The position numbers and the translations under genes were made by a program. A stretch of DNA of 13,329 nt from Oscillospiraceae bacterium (GTDB lineage Bacteria; Bacillota_A; Clostridia; Saccharofermentanales; Saccharofermentanaceae), in NCBI GenBank assembly GCA_902791885.1, contig CADAXO010000072.1, positions 1-13,329 on the forward strand. Reading direction: 5' to 3'. Below are positions 5,124-12,456 of the stretch, piece after piece. The notes under the pieces are model-generated. The model was not told the origin of the DNA. It saw only the letters and a list, made by a program, of their open reading frames with translations, and made no database searches. The first letter of the stretch is position 1, and every line of letters starts with the position of its first letter.

Positions 5124-6653
5124 ATGGCAGACGATTATATCCTGGAGATGAGGAACATATGCAAAGAGTTTCCGGGTGTTAAAGCTTTGGACGATGTGAA
5201 CTTTAAGGTTAAAAGAGGAGAGATCCATTGCCTTGTCGGGGAGAACGGTGCAGGAAAGAGCACATTGATGAAGGTCTTATCCGGCGTATGGAAATACGGT
5301 ACATACACGGGTGACATAATCCTCGACGATGAGGTACAGCAGTTTAGAAGTATCGCTGACAGTGAGGCCAAAGGTATTGCCATAATCTATCAGGAGCTGG
5401 CGCTTTTCCCGGAACTGTCGGTTTATGAGAATATCTATATGGGCCATGAGATCATGAAGAATAAAACGATCGATTGGAATGAGACGATAATCAAGGCTCA
5501 GGAACATCTGAAGAAGGTTAGGCTTAATGTCAATCCTGCAGCTCCCGTTAAGACACTTAACACAGGTAAGCAGCAGCTCGTAGAGATCGCAAAGGCACTT
5601 TCGAAGAACTGCAGACTTTTGATCTTCGACGAGCCCACATCATCACTTAACGAAGATGACAGTGAGAATCTGTTGAACATAATGAGAGAACTTCGGGAGC
5701 AGGGGATCACCTGTATCATGATCTCTCACAAGCTCCGTGAAGTTACGGCTATCGCGGACACGATAACGGTATTAAGAGACGGATCGACTATCTGCTCACT
5801 CGATGCAAAGACAGACGATATCTCTGAGGCCAACATAATCAAGAACATGGTCGGAAGGACCATAGACGACATCTATCCCAAGCGTACCGAGAAGCATATA
5901 TCCGACATCATGTTCGAGGTAAGAAACTTATCTGCCGAGGACCGTGCTACCGGAAGACAGATCTTAAAGAACGTAAGCTTCAACGTAAGAAGAGGCGAGA
6001 TCATCGGTCTTCAGGGATTGATGGGAGCGGGCAGAACTGAATGTGCTCTCGCAGTCTTCGGAAATCCGTACAAATATAAGATCACATCAGGCGATGTCTG
6101 GCTTGACGGGGAACTTGTTAATTTCAAGACTCCGAAGCAGGCCATCAAGAAGGGACTTGCCTATGTCTCTGAAGACCGTAAAGGTAACGGACTCGTACTA
6201 ATACAGGATGTCAGATACAACACGACAATCTCGAATCTGGAAGAACTGATAAAGGGCATCTCGATCGACGAGAACAAAGAGATCGGAATAGCCAATCAGT
6301 ACAAGAAGGATATCAATATCAAGACTCCTACCGTAGCACAGAAGGTCGGAAACCTGTCGGGTGGTAATCAGCAGAAGGTACAGATCGCCAAATGGCTGTT
6401 CTCCCATCCGAAGGTTCTGATCCTCGATGAGCCGACAAGAGGAATCGACGTAGGAGCAAAGTACGAGATCTACTCGATCATGAATGAGCTTGTAGCCCAG
6501 GGAATGAGTATAGTCATGATCTCGTCGGAGCTCCCGGAAGTTCTCGGAATGAGCGACAGGCTCTACGTAATGAGCGAAGGTCAGATAACGGGTGAGCTCC
6601 CGATCGAAGAGGCAACAGAAGAGAAGGTCATGAAGATGGCCATTAACGCGTAA
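5124..6653 (+). CDS. mmsA: Multiple-monosaccharide ABC transporter ATP-binding protein
   Basis: A 509-residue cytoplasmic protein with two fused ABC ATPase domains, of the RbsA/XylG/MglA/GguA type that powers carbohydrate (CUT2) importers. Domain 1 has Walker A GENGAGKST (39-47), a weak signature LNTGKQQ (145-151) and Walker B with DE at 169-170. Domain 2 has a degenerate Walker A, GLMGAGRTE (298-306, Arg in place of Lys), a full signature LSGGNQQ (411-417) and Walker B with DE at 435-436. This one-good-site pattern is normal for the family. ATG 5124 follows AAGGGG (spacing 7). It sits between the ChvE-like gene and the permease gene, 21 bases before the latter. The length is typical and the call is firm; the sugar specificity comes from the partner proteins. 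Confidence 0.95.
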   Translation: MADDYILEMRNICKEFPGVKALDDVNFKVKRGEIHCLVGENGAGKSTLMKVLSGVWKYGTYTGDIILDDEVQQFRSIADSEAKGIAIIYQELALFPELSVYENIYMGHEIMKNKTIDWNETIIKAQEHLKKVRLNVNPAAPVKTLNTGKQQLVEIAKALSKNCRLLIFDEPTSSLNEDDSENLLNIMRELREQGITCIMISHKLREVTAIADTITVLRDGSTICSLDAKTDDISEANIIKNMVGRTIDDIYPKRTEKHISDIMFEVRNLSAEDRATGRQILKNVSFNVRRGEIIGLQGLMGAGRTECALAVFGNPYKYKITSGDVWLDGELVNFKTPKQAIKKGLAYVSEDRKGNGLVLIQDVRYNTTISNLEELIKGISIDENKEIGIANQYKKDINIKTPTVAQKVGNLSGGNQQKVQIAKWLFSHPKVLILDEPTRGIDVGAKYEIYSIMNELVAQGMSIVMISSELPEVLGMSDRLYVMSEGQITGELPIEEATEEKVMKMAINA

Positions 6654-6674
6654 GACATTAAGGAGGAGAAATAA

Positions 6675-7931
6675 ATGAGTAAGTCGCAGACTACAACCGC
6701 AGATGCTCTGGTCTTGACTTCAGAACAGAGAAGCGCCGGAAGCGGCAGCGGTAAGACAATGGGAGCGTTCAAGGAACTTATAACGCTCATAAAGACAAAT
6801 GCCACCAGCTACATGATGTATTTCGCTTTGGTAGTCATCATGCTCGTATTCCAGATCTGGACAGAGGGCAAGTTCTTTACGGCACAGAATATCACCAATC
6901 TTTTTAACCAGGCAGCTTATGTAGCAGTTCTTGCTATCGGTATGACGATCATATTGATCCTTAAGCACATCGACCTTTCCTGCGGATACGTTGCAGGCCT
7001 TTCAGGAGCCGTTGCAGCTATCCTTATGGAGAAGATGGGTGTTAATGTATGGCTCGCAATGCTTATCGTTCTTCTCATGGGTCTTGCGATCGGTTTCTAT
7101 CAGGGTACTTTGGTTACCAAGTTCGGAATCCCCGCGTTCATCACGACCCTTGCCGGAATGTTCATCTTCAGAGGACTTCTTACAAGATCTCTCGCAAGCT
7201 CCGGTACGATCATCGTAACAGACGAGACATTCAAGGCTATGTGCCAGGGCTTCATCCCTGACATCCCCGGCAACACAACAGGTGTTCACATCGTCACAAT
7301 GATCCTCGCAGTCGTAGCAGTTGTAGCTTTCGTATGGTTCCAGGTAAGAAACAGAAGAAATAAGCAGAAGTACGATTTCCCCGTTGCTTCACTTTCTATC
7401 TTCGTAGCAGGATGTACAGCAGTTTCAGTAGTAATCCTTTTCGCAGCTTGGATGCTTGCTATCAACAAGGGTATCCCGATCAGTGCCTGTATCGTAGGCG
7501 TTATCCTAGCAGGATATGCATTCATGTTAAGTAAGACAAAGCTCGGCCGTCATATCTACGGTATCGGCGGCAACGACCAGGCAGCAGAGCTCTCCGGCGT
7601 AGACGTAAAGAAAGTTACACTCTTCGCTTTCTGCTCCATGTCAGTTCTCGCAGCAGTTGCAGGTTTCCTTTATACATCGAGACTTTCCTCTGCTACACCT
7701 ACCGCAGGTCTCGCATTCGAGATGGACGCTATTGCTTCTTCCTATATCGGCGGAACAGCCGTATCGGGCGGCGTAGGTAAGGTAACGAACGCTATCATCG
7801 GTACATTCGTTATCATGTCCCTCACAAACGGAATGAACCTGATGAGTATCGATATCTCTTATCAGTACATCGTTAAGGGTATCATCTTCATCATCGCGGT
7901 AGCATTTGATGTTAAATCGAGAAAGAAATAA
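6675..7931 (+). CDS. mmsB: Multiple-monosaccharide ABC transporter permease
   Basis: A 418-residue integral membrane protein of the BPD_transp_2 (CUT2) family, forming the sugar channel and docking MmsA. About 45 polar N-terminal residues precede the first helix (from about residue 47), and roughly ten hydrophobic segments follow. A basic hydrophilic loop (QVRNRRNKQK, about residues 224-233) breaks the protein in the middle, as in GguB/MmsB proteins. GGNDQAAELSGVDV (298-311) is the conserved cytosolic loop that contacts the ATPase, and the GGTAVSGGVG stretch near the end is also typical. ATG 6675 is 21 bases after the ATPase stop, behind AGGAGG (spacing 8). It ends the importer operon; the palindrome at 7971-7997 follows. 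Confidence 0.94.
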   Translation: MSKSQTTTADALVLTSEQRSAGSGSGKTMGAFKELITLIKTNATSYMMYFALVVIMLVFQIWTEGKFFTAQNITNLFNQAAYVAVLAIGMTIILILKHIDLSCGYVAGLSGAVAAILMEKMGVNVWLAMLIVLLMGLAIGFYQGTLVTKFGIPAFITTLAGMFIFRGLLTRSLASSGTIIVTDETFKAMCQGFIPDIPGNTTGVHIVTMILAVVAVVAFVWFQVRNRRNKQKYDFPVASLSIFVAGCTAVSVVILFAAWMLAINKGIPISACIVGVILAGYAFMLSKTKLGRHIYGIGGNDQAAELSGVDVKKVTLFAFCSMSVLAAVAGFLYTSRLSSATPTAGLAFEMDAIASSYIGGTAVSGGVGKVTNAIIGTFVIMSLTNGMNLMSIDISYQYIVKGIIFIIAVAFDVKSRKK

Positions 7932-7970
7932 TACTTCTTTCCTGATTAATAACCTCCCCAACATCAAGAT

Positions 7971-7997
7971 TGTCGTATGCAAATTTTGCATACGACA
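7971..7997 (+). terminator. 27-base palindrome: importer terminator and possible operator
   Basis: Half-site TGTCGTATGCAAA is followed by one T and its perfect reverse complement. As RNA it makes a very stable hairpin 39 bases after the mmsB stop, followed by a short GTTTT tract, so it can act as a modest terminator or 3' stabiliser. The right arm also supplies the -35 region of the promoter of the next gene, so in DNA form it could be an operator. Confidence 0.6.
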
Positions 7998-8020
7998 GTT
8001 TTGGTCGTTTATAATATAAT
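7992..8020 (+). promoter_or_regulatory. Promoter of the sensor-regulator operon
   Basis: ACGACA (7992-7997, four of six consensus bases) and a perfect TATAAT (8015-8020) are 17 bases apart. A second overlapping TATAAT lies at 8010-8015 with TTGCAT (7986-7991) 18 bases upstream. Transcription would begin near 8027, just before the AGGAGG of the regulator gene. Confidence 0.6.
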
Positions 8021-8043
8021 TTATGTCTGACAGGAGGTCTTGT

Positions 8044-9660
8044 ATGTATACCGTTATCGTTGCAGACGACGAAGAAGAGATCAGAAGAGCGTTAGTCAGG
8101 AAGATTGACTGGAACAGCCTTGGATTCGAGCTGGTCGGAGAAGCCAGCAACGGAGCCGAGGCATTGGATCTTACGGAAAAACTCTGCCCCGACCTTCTTC
8201 TTACGGATATCATGATGCCTTTTATAGGCGGTATCGAGCTCGCAAGACAGGTTCGCGAAGTAAGACCGTCCACACAGATCGTTTTCCTTACGGGATATGA
8301 AGTGTTCGAATATGCCAAACAGGCGATCCAATACAATATCATAAGTTACCTTCTGAAGCCCATCTCGGCCGATGAACTGAGCGCGGAGCTGGTTAAGATA
8401 CGCAAGATGATAGACGAGAAGTTCGAACAGTTCAGATCCTCTAATGAGGCTAAGGAACATCTTGATACGTTATCGTTCGTTATGCCGCTTCTTCTCGACG
8501 GCTTCCAGCATGCCGATTCCGTAAAAAACAGAGGCAGCATCATAAGCGAAGCCGACAGACAGGGACTTGTGGTCCCGGGAACGGAGATCTCTTACTGTGT
8601 GCTTGTCACGAGTATCAGGGACAACAGCGATATCAATGTAACTTCCAAGGCGTGTGTCAATTCATTTGACATTATCCTGAGCAAATACTTAAAGCACGTA
8701 AGTTTCTACATGGACGGGCGTGTAATCTCGCTTCTTTACGGCACGCAGAGAACCCTGGAGAAATACATTCACATCGCGGTTGAAGATATCTGCCAGAGCG
8801 TGGAGAGGATCATGAACTGCAAAAGCTATATCGGCATAAGCAGAATAGGTGACGACATCGTTAACCTTCACGAGCTTTATGTAGAGGCGATGAATGCTCT
8901 GTCATATGATTCCGGCACGAACGGAAGCATAAGATACATTTCCGATGTGGAGAACGATTACTTCTCGGATATCGAGATGATCGAGGACTTCGTCGCGATG
9001 GAAGAGAGGTTCGTAAGAGGCGGACTTATGAAGGAGGCGGGAGAAGCCGTAGACAAGCTTTTCGATGCGATGGACAGCGGCAGCAAGTACAAATTAAGTG
9101 CAAGCTATATCGTGCCTAACTTGACCTCATCCGTGTACAAGATCCTTTATTCCGTCGTGGACAAGGAGCACACGGATAAGCTTCAGGCAGAGTGCCCCCT
9201 GCAGATGACGGACCTTTACGGCAATGTATCGAATATCAAGGATTACTGCCGGAAGCTCTGTGTACGCGCGGCGGAGCTTGTTAAGGATCAGTGCCGGAAG
9301 TCCGGTTCTCGCCACTGTGAGCTTGCCCTCGAGTACATCAACAAGGAGTTCGCGAACCCGGATATCTCTCTTGTAAGCGTAAGCCGCGAGATAGCGGTAA
9401 GCCCGAACTACTTAAGCGCCCTCGTGCGAAAAGAGACCGGCAGCACTTTCATCGAGCTTCTCACCAAGAGGAGAATGGAGGAGGCCGAAGCGCTTCTTAA
9501 GTACCCCGCATTTAAGGTAAAGGACGTCGCATTAAAGTGCGGATATGTCGATCAGCACTACTTCAGCTACAGCTTCAAAAAGGAGACCGGAATGTCGCCT
9601 ATCCAGTATAAGAAACAGTTGAGCGAAGACGGCTCCGAAGGAGAAACATCAGAAGAATGA
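8044..9660 (+). CDS. YesN-type response regulator with AraC DNA-binding domain
   Basis: A 538-residue cytosolic transcription factor, the partner of the kinase that overlaps its end. Residues 1-120 are a receiver domain: acidic pair D8-D9, phospho-acceptor D55 in LLLTDIMMP, T83, and K105 in LLKP. Residues about 130-420 are the less conserved linker region common in long YesN proteins. The last 110 residues are an AraC/XylS-type double helix-turn-helix: ALEYINKEF, ISLVSVSREIAVSPNYLSAL (first HTH), then VKDVALKCGYVDQHYFSYSF and the closing GMSPIQY (second HTH). ATG 8044 is chosen over the in-frame ATG 8023 because AGGAGG (8032-8037) lies 6 bases before it and the receiver begins there. It probably activates the adjacent importer operon when phosphorylated. 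Confidence 0.93.
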   Translation: MYTVIVADDEEEIRRALVRKIDWNSLGFELVGEASNGAEALDLTEKLCPDLLLTDIMMPFIGGIELARQVREVRPSTQIVFLTGYEVFEYAKQAIQYNIISYLLKPISADELSAELVKIRKMIDEKFEQFRSSNEAKEHLDTLSFVMPLLLDGFQHADSVKNRGSIISEADRQGLVVPGTEISYCVLVTSIRDNSDINVTSKACVNSFDIILSKYLKHVSFYMDGRVISLLYGTQRTLEKYIHIAVEDICQSVERIMNCKSYIGISRIGDDIVNLHELYVEAMNALSYDSGTNGSIRYISDVENDYFSDIEMIEDFVAMEERFVRGGLMKEAGEAVDKLFDAMDSGSKYKLSASYIVPNLTSSVYKILYSVVDKEHTDKLQAECPLQMTDLYGNVSNIKDYCRKLCVRAAELVKDQCRKSGSRHCELALEYINKEFANPDISLVSVSREIAVSPNYLSALVRKETGSTFIELLTKRRMEEAEALLKYPAFKVKDVALKCGYVDQHYFSYSFKKETGMSPIQYKKQLSEDGSEGETSEE

Positions 9661-11366
9661 GCAGCCGAAGCAAGAGCAGCCGCGTATCTTTATCGAGTGC
9701 GATGACTATGGTCGTAGTAACCATAGTATTCGTAGCCGTAATAATAGCTTTGCTGTTCTTTAATAAACTTTTCAGGGATTCGATCGAGCAGACAGCCATA
9801 ACCAATGCGGAGCAGTCCGTAGATCAGGTTGCCGTAACGATCAATAACTATACGAATGACATGATCGATATCATGGATAAGCTCTACGTCAACAGTATCG
9901 AAGAGCCTGAGTCTCAGGAGGAACTGTTCAACGATCTTATCGAGATAAGAAATGATGTCGTCATGATCGCAACTTACGATATCCACGATAACAACACGGG
10001 TATATGGTCCAACTATGCTACGAAGGAGATGATCTACACTAATCTCTCTTTGTATCCCGTGTCTGCGGCATCTGCCGACAACATCTCGATATCGCCGCCA
10101 CATGTAGTGTCAGTGCTTGATAACTATTATCCGTGGGTAGTAACTATTACTAAGAGCGCAGAGGAGTCTTTCAGCAATGCTGCGAAGATCGCGATCGACG
10201 TTCAGTTCTCGGGTATTGCCCAGTATATCGATGAGGTAGGTATCGGACAGCACGGATACTGTTTCATTATGGACGGTGAGGGCAACATCATCTACCATCC
10301 CCAGCAGCAGCTTATCTATGCGGGTCTTAAGAATGAGACATCTGAGATTATGTCGCTTTCTGACGGTTCACATCTTGCAGACGGCGTTATCTATACCGTG
10401 AAGACATTGGAGAACAGCGACTGGAAGATAATCGGTGTCACATTCCTTGATGAGACCGTTAATCCCAAGGTTCACACGATATCCATCGTATCCATATTGA
10501 TACTTGTACTCGTGGTAATTATCTCTTTCCTGAGCGGAAGCCATTTCTCTTATCTGTTCACCAAGCCTGTAACTAAGCTTTCGACGGCTATGAGAGACTT
10601 CGAGAACAATGCTTCGGGATTTGTGTTCGAGCCTATCGAAGGCGCCGTGGAGGTCAATCAGCTCTCGGATTCGTTCGAGCATCTTGTTAAGAGGATCCAG
10701 CAGCTGATGGAAGAGGTCAAGAACGAGGAGAATACGCTCCGTAAGACAGAGCTTAAAGCACTGCAGGCGCAGATTAATCCGCACTTCCTTTATAACACCC
10801 TGGATTCGATCTCCTGGATGTGCGAAGAGGGAAAGACAGAGGAAGCTGTTCTCATGGTCAATGCCCTTGCGAAGCTTTTCAGGATCAGTATCAGCGGAGG
10901 TCAGGAGATCATCCCCATCGATAAGGAGATCCAGCACGCCGAATGCTATCTGCAGATACAGAAATTCCGTTATACGAATCAGTTCGATTACGAGTTTGAT
11001 GTCGATGAATCGTGCAAGGAATACCTTTGCAATAAGATCACGCTTCAGCCTATGATCGAGAACGCTCTTTATCACGGCCTTAATATGATCGATGAAGGTC
11101 ATATTAGGATCGGCATCCATGAGGCCGGAGATGAGATCATTATGACGGTCGAGGATAACGGAGTCGGAATGACTGAAGAGCAGGTTGCAGATCTTTTCAA
11201 AAACGACGGAACCGACAGACACGGAATCGGCGTCAAGAATGTTAATGACAGGATCAAGATATACTTCGGCGATAAGTACGGCATAAGCGTCGAGTCCGAG
11301 CTTGATGTCGGAACGCGCGTCATTATAAGAATCCCTAAGATCACGGAGGAGATAAAGCATGAGTAA
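9657..11366 (+). CDS. YesM-type sensor histidine kinase
   Basis: A 569-residue membrane kinase. The start ATG overlaps the regulator stop (ATGA at 9657-9660), so the two are translationally coupled. TM1 is at about 15-38. An extracellular region of about 230 residues (about 40-270) has the look of a Cache sensor, with GQHGYCFIMDGEGNIIYHP as the typical PAS-like strand pair. TM2 is at about 273-295, followed by HAMP (FTKPVTKLSTAM onward) and a coiled stretch. The His_kinase (LytS/YesM) domain has ALQAQINPHFLYNTLDSI with H376 as phospho-acceptor. The HATPase domain has an N box MIENALYHG (from 466), DNGVGM (500-505) and HGIGVKNVNDRI. All catalytic motifs are intact. Although a Cache domain could bind a ligand itself, the next gene supplies an anchored sugar-binding protein that probably contacts this extracellular domain. 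Confidence 0.94.
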   Translation: MSSRSKSSRVSLSSAMTMVVVTIVFVAVIIALLFFNKLFRDSIEQTAITNAEQSVDQVAVTINNYTNDMIDIMDKLYVNSIEEPESQEELFNDLIEIRNDVVMIATYDIHDNNTGIWSNYATKEMIYTNLSLYPVSAASADNISISPPHVVSVLDNYYPWVVTITKSAEESFSNAAKIAIDVQFSGIAQYIDEVGIGQHGYCFIMDGEGNIIYHPQQQLIYAGLKNETSEIMSLSDGSHLADGVIYTVKTLENSDWKIIGVTFLDETVNPKVHTISIVSILILVLVVIISFLSGSHFSYLFTKPVTKLSTAMRDFENNASGFVFEPIEGAVEVNQLSDSFEHLVKRIQQLMEEVKNEENTLRKTELKALQAQINPHFLYNTLDSISWMCEEGKTEEAVLMVNALAKLFRISISGGQEIIPIDKEIQHAECYLQIQKFRYTNQFDYEFDVDESCKEYLCNKITLQPMIENALYHGLNMIDEGHIRIGIHEAGDEIIMTVEDNGVGMTEEQVADLFKNDGTDRHGIGVKNVNDRIKIYFGDKYGISVESELDVGTRVIIRIPKITEEIKHE

Positions 11367-12369
11367 TAAACGCAGGTCTCCGTATCTTATTTTCTTCAGT
11401 ATCGTGCTGCTCGTGGTTATCGGCGTGGCTATCGTAAGCATCCTCGACAGGGTGTCTTCGACAGGCTCTATCTTTACCAAGACCCAGTCGAGATCCTATG
11501 TTGCCGTAATAGGCAAGTCCAACAGTTCGGCATTCTGGATAAGCGTATCTTCGGGTGCGAGAGCCGCTGCTGCCGAGTATAACCTCGATATGACGTTCGA
11601 AGCACCGGACAGCGAAGAGGATTATGAGAACCAGAATGAGATGATAAGACGTGCCATAAGCGATCATGCCCGTGCCATCGTATTCTCCGCCATTGACTAT
11701 AACGGCAATGCGGAGGTCATAAATGAGGCTATCGCAGCGGGAATCCCGGTTATTGTAATCGACAGTGATGTTAACAGCGATCAGGTATCCTGCAGAATAA
11801 TGACGGATAACTATCTTGCCGGAAGAATGGCGGGAGAACATGCTGTACAGAATAATCCCGGTCCTCTTACGGTCGGAGTCGTCAACTATGATGTCAATTC
11901 CGCGAACGGACAGCAGCGTGAGCAGGGTTTTGTTGATGCCGTTAATGAATCGGGCAGAGTAACCGAGATCTACACGGTCAACTGTGTATCGACCGAAGAA
12001 TCGGCATATGAAGGAACGGTCGACCTTCTTACCGCCCATCCCGATATCAACACCGTGGCAGCCCTTAACGAACTTATGAGCCTTGGTTCCGGATATGCAG
12101 TAAGGGACTTGGGTCTTGCCGATACTGTTGATATCTATGCATTCGACAGTAACGTTGTATCGGTCGGAATGCTCGAGACGGGCGAGATAGAAGGCCTTAT
12201 TGTCCAGAATCCTTATGCCATGGGTTATCTCGGCGTTGAGACCGCATACAGGCTTATTAACGGACAGCCTCTGTCTTCAGGCCACATCGGTACGACGACA
12301 ACCTATGTATCAAGCTCCAATATGTATGACATCGATATTCAGAGGATGATCTTCAGATTTGACGGTTAA
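11359..12369 (+). CDS. Membrane-anchored periplasmic-type sugar-binding protein (likely sensor accessory)
   Basis: A 336-residue protein that overlaps the kinase gene by 8 bases, with GGAGGAG 7 bases before its ATG. Residues 1-8 are basic, 9-29 form a hydrophobic helix, and there is no lipobox cysteine or clear signal peptidase site, so it is probably held by an uncleaved N-terminal anchor. Residues 46-310 are a Peripl_BP_4 (RbsB-like) domain. Ligand-site positions appear kept: DSDVN in the first lobe, Arg in GQQREQGF, Asn in AALNE, Asp in AFDSN, and Gln in IVQNPYAMG. It is only distantly like the ChvE-type protein at 3928. Being co-translated with kinase and regulator rather than with the importer, it most likely presents sugar to the kinase. 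A second transport binding protein is the alternative. Confidence 0.88.
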   Translation: MSNKRRSPYLIFFSIVLLVVIGVAIVSILDRVSSTGSIFTKTQSRSYVAVIGKSNSSAFWISVSSGARAAAAEYNLDMTFEAPDSEEDYENQNEMIRRAISDHARAIVFSAIDYNGNAEVINEAIAAGIPVIVIDSDVNSDQVSCRIMTDNYLAGRMAGEHAVQNNPGPLTVGVVNYDVNSANGQQREQGFVDAVNESGRVTEIYTVNCVSTEESAYEGTVDLLTAHPDINTVAALNELMSLGSGYAVRDLGLADTVDIYAFDSNVVSVGMLETGEIEGLIVQNPYAMGYLGVETAYRLINGQPLSSGHIGTTTTYVSSSNMYDIDIQRMIFRFDG

Positions 12370-12391
12370 CGATTAGTTTTCATTATCAAAT

Positions 12392-12415
12392 TCTTATTAT
12401 GTTAAAATAATAAGA
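12392..12415 (+). promoter_or_regulatory. Inverted repeat overlapping an extended -10 promoter
   Basis: TCTTATTAT (12392-12400) and ATAATAAGA (12407-12415) are a perfect 9-bp inverted repeat around GTTAAA. No T run follows, so it is a poor terminator for the upstream operon. Within it, TGTTAAAAT (12400-12408) resembles an extended -10 element (TG-N-TAAAAT) for the oxidoreductase gene, so the repeat could also be an operator. It does not match the Rex consensus I know (TTGTTA-N6-TAACAA). Confidence 0.4.
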
Positions 12416-12456
12416 TAGAAAACCTGCATTAAGCAGATCCTTTAGGAGCCTATCTT

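Noticed and set aside
8023..8043. ATG 8023 as start of the response regulator
   Set aside because: AGGAGG lies inside this extension and is placed for ATG 8044, where the receiver domain begins.
7641..8342. 233-codon minus-strand frame across mmsB, the palindrome and the regulator start
   Set aside because: It crosses a terminator and promoter of the plus strand, and both plus-strand genes are certain.
10368..11480. 370-codon minus-strand frame
   Set aside because: Complement of the kinase catalytic region. It shows only the leucine/isoleucine/aspartate-rich composition of an antisense reading and no family motif.
11341..12039. 232-codon minus-strand frame
   Set aside because: Antisense to the anchored binding protein, rich in Arg/Tyr/Asp as expected from the complement, with no domain.
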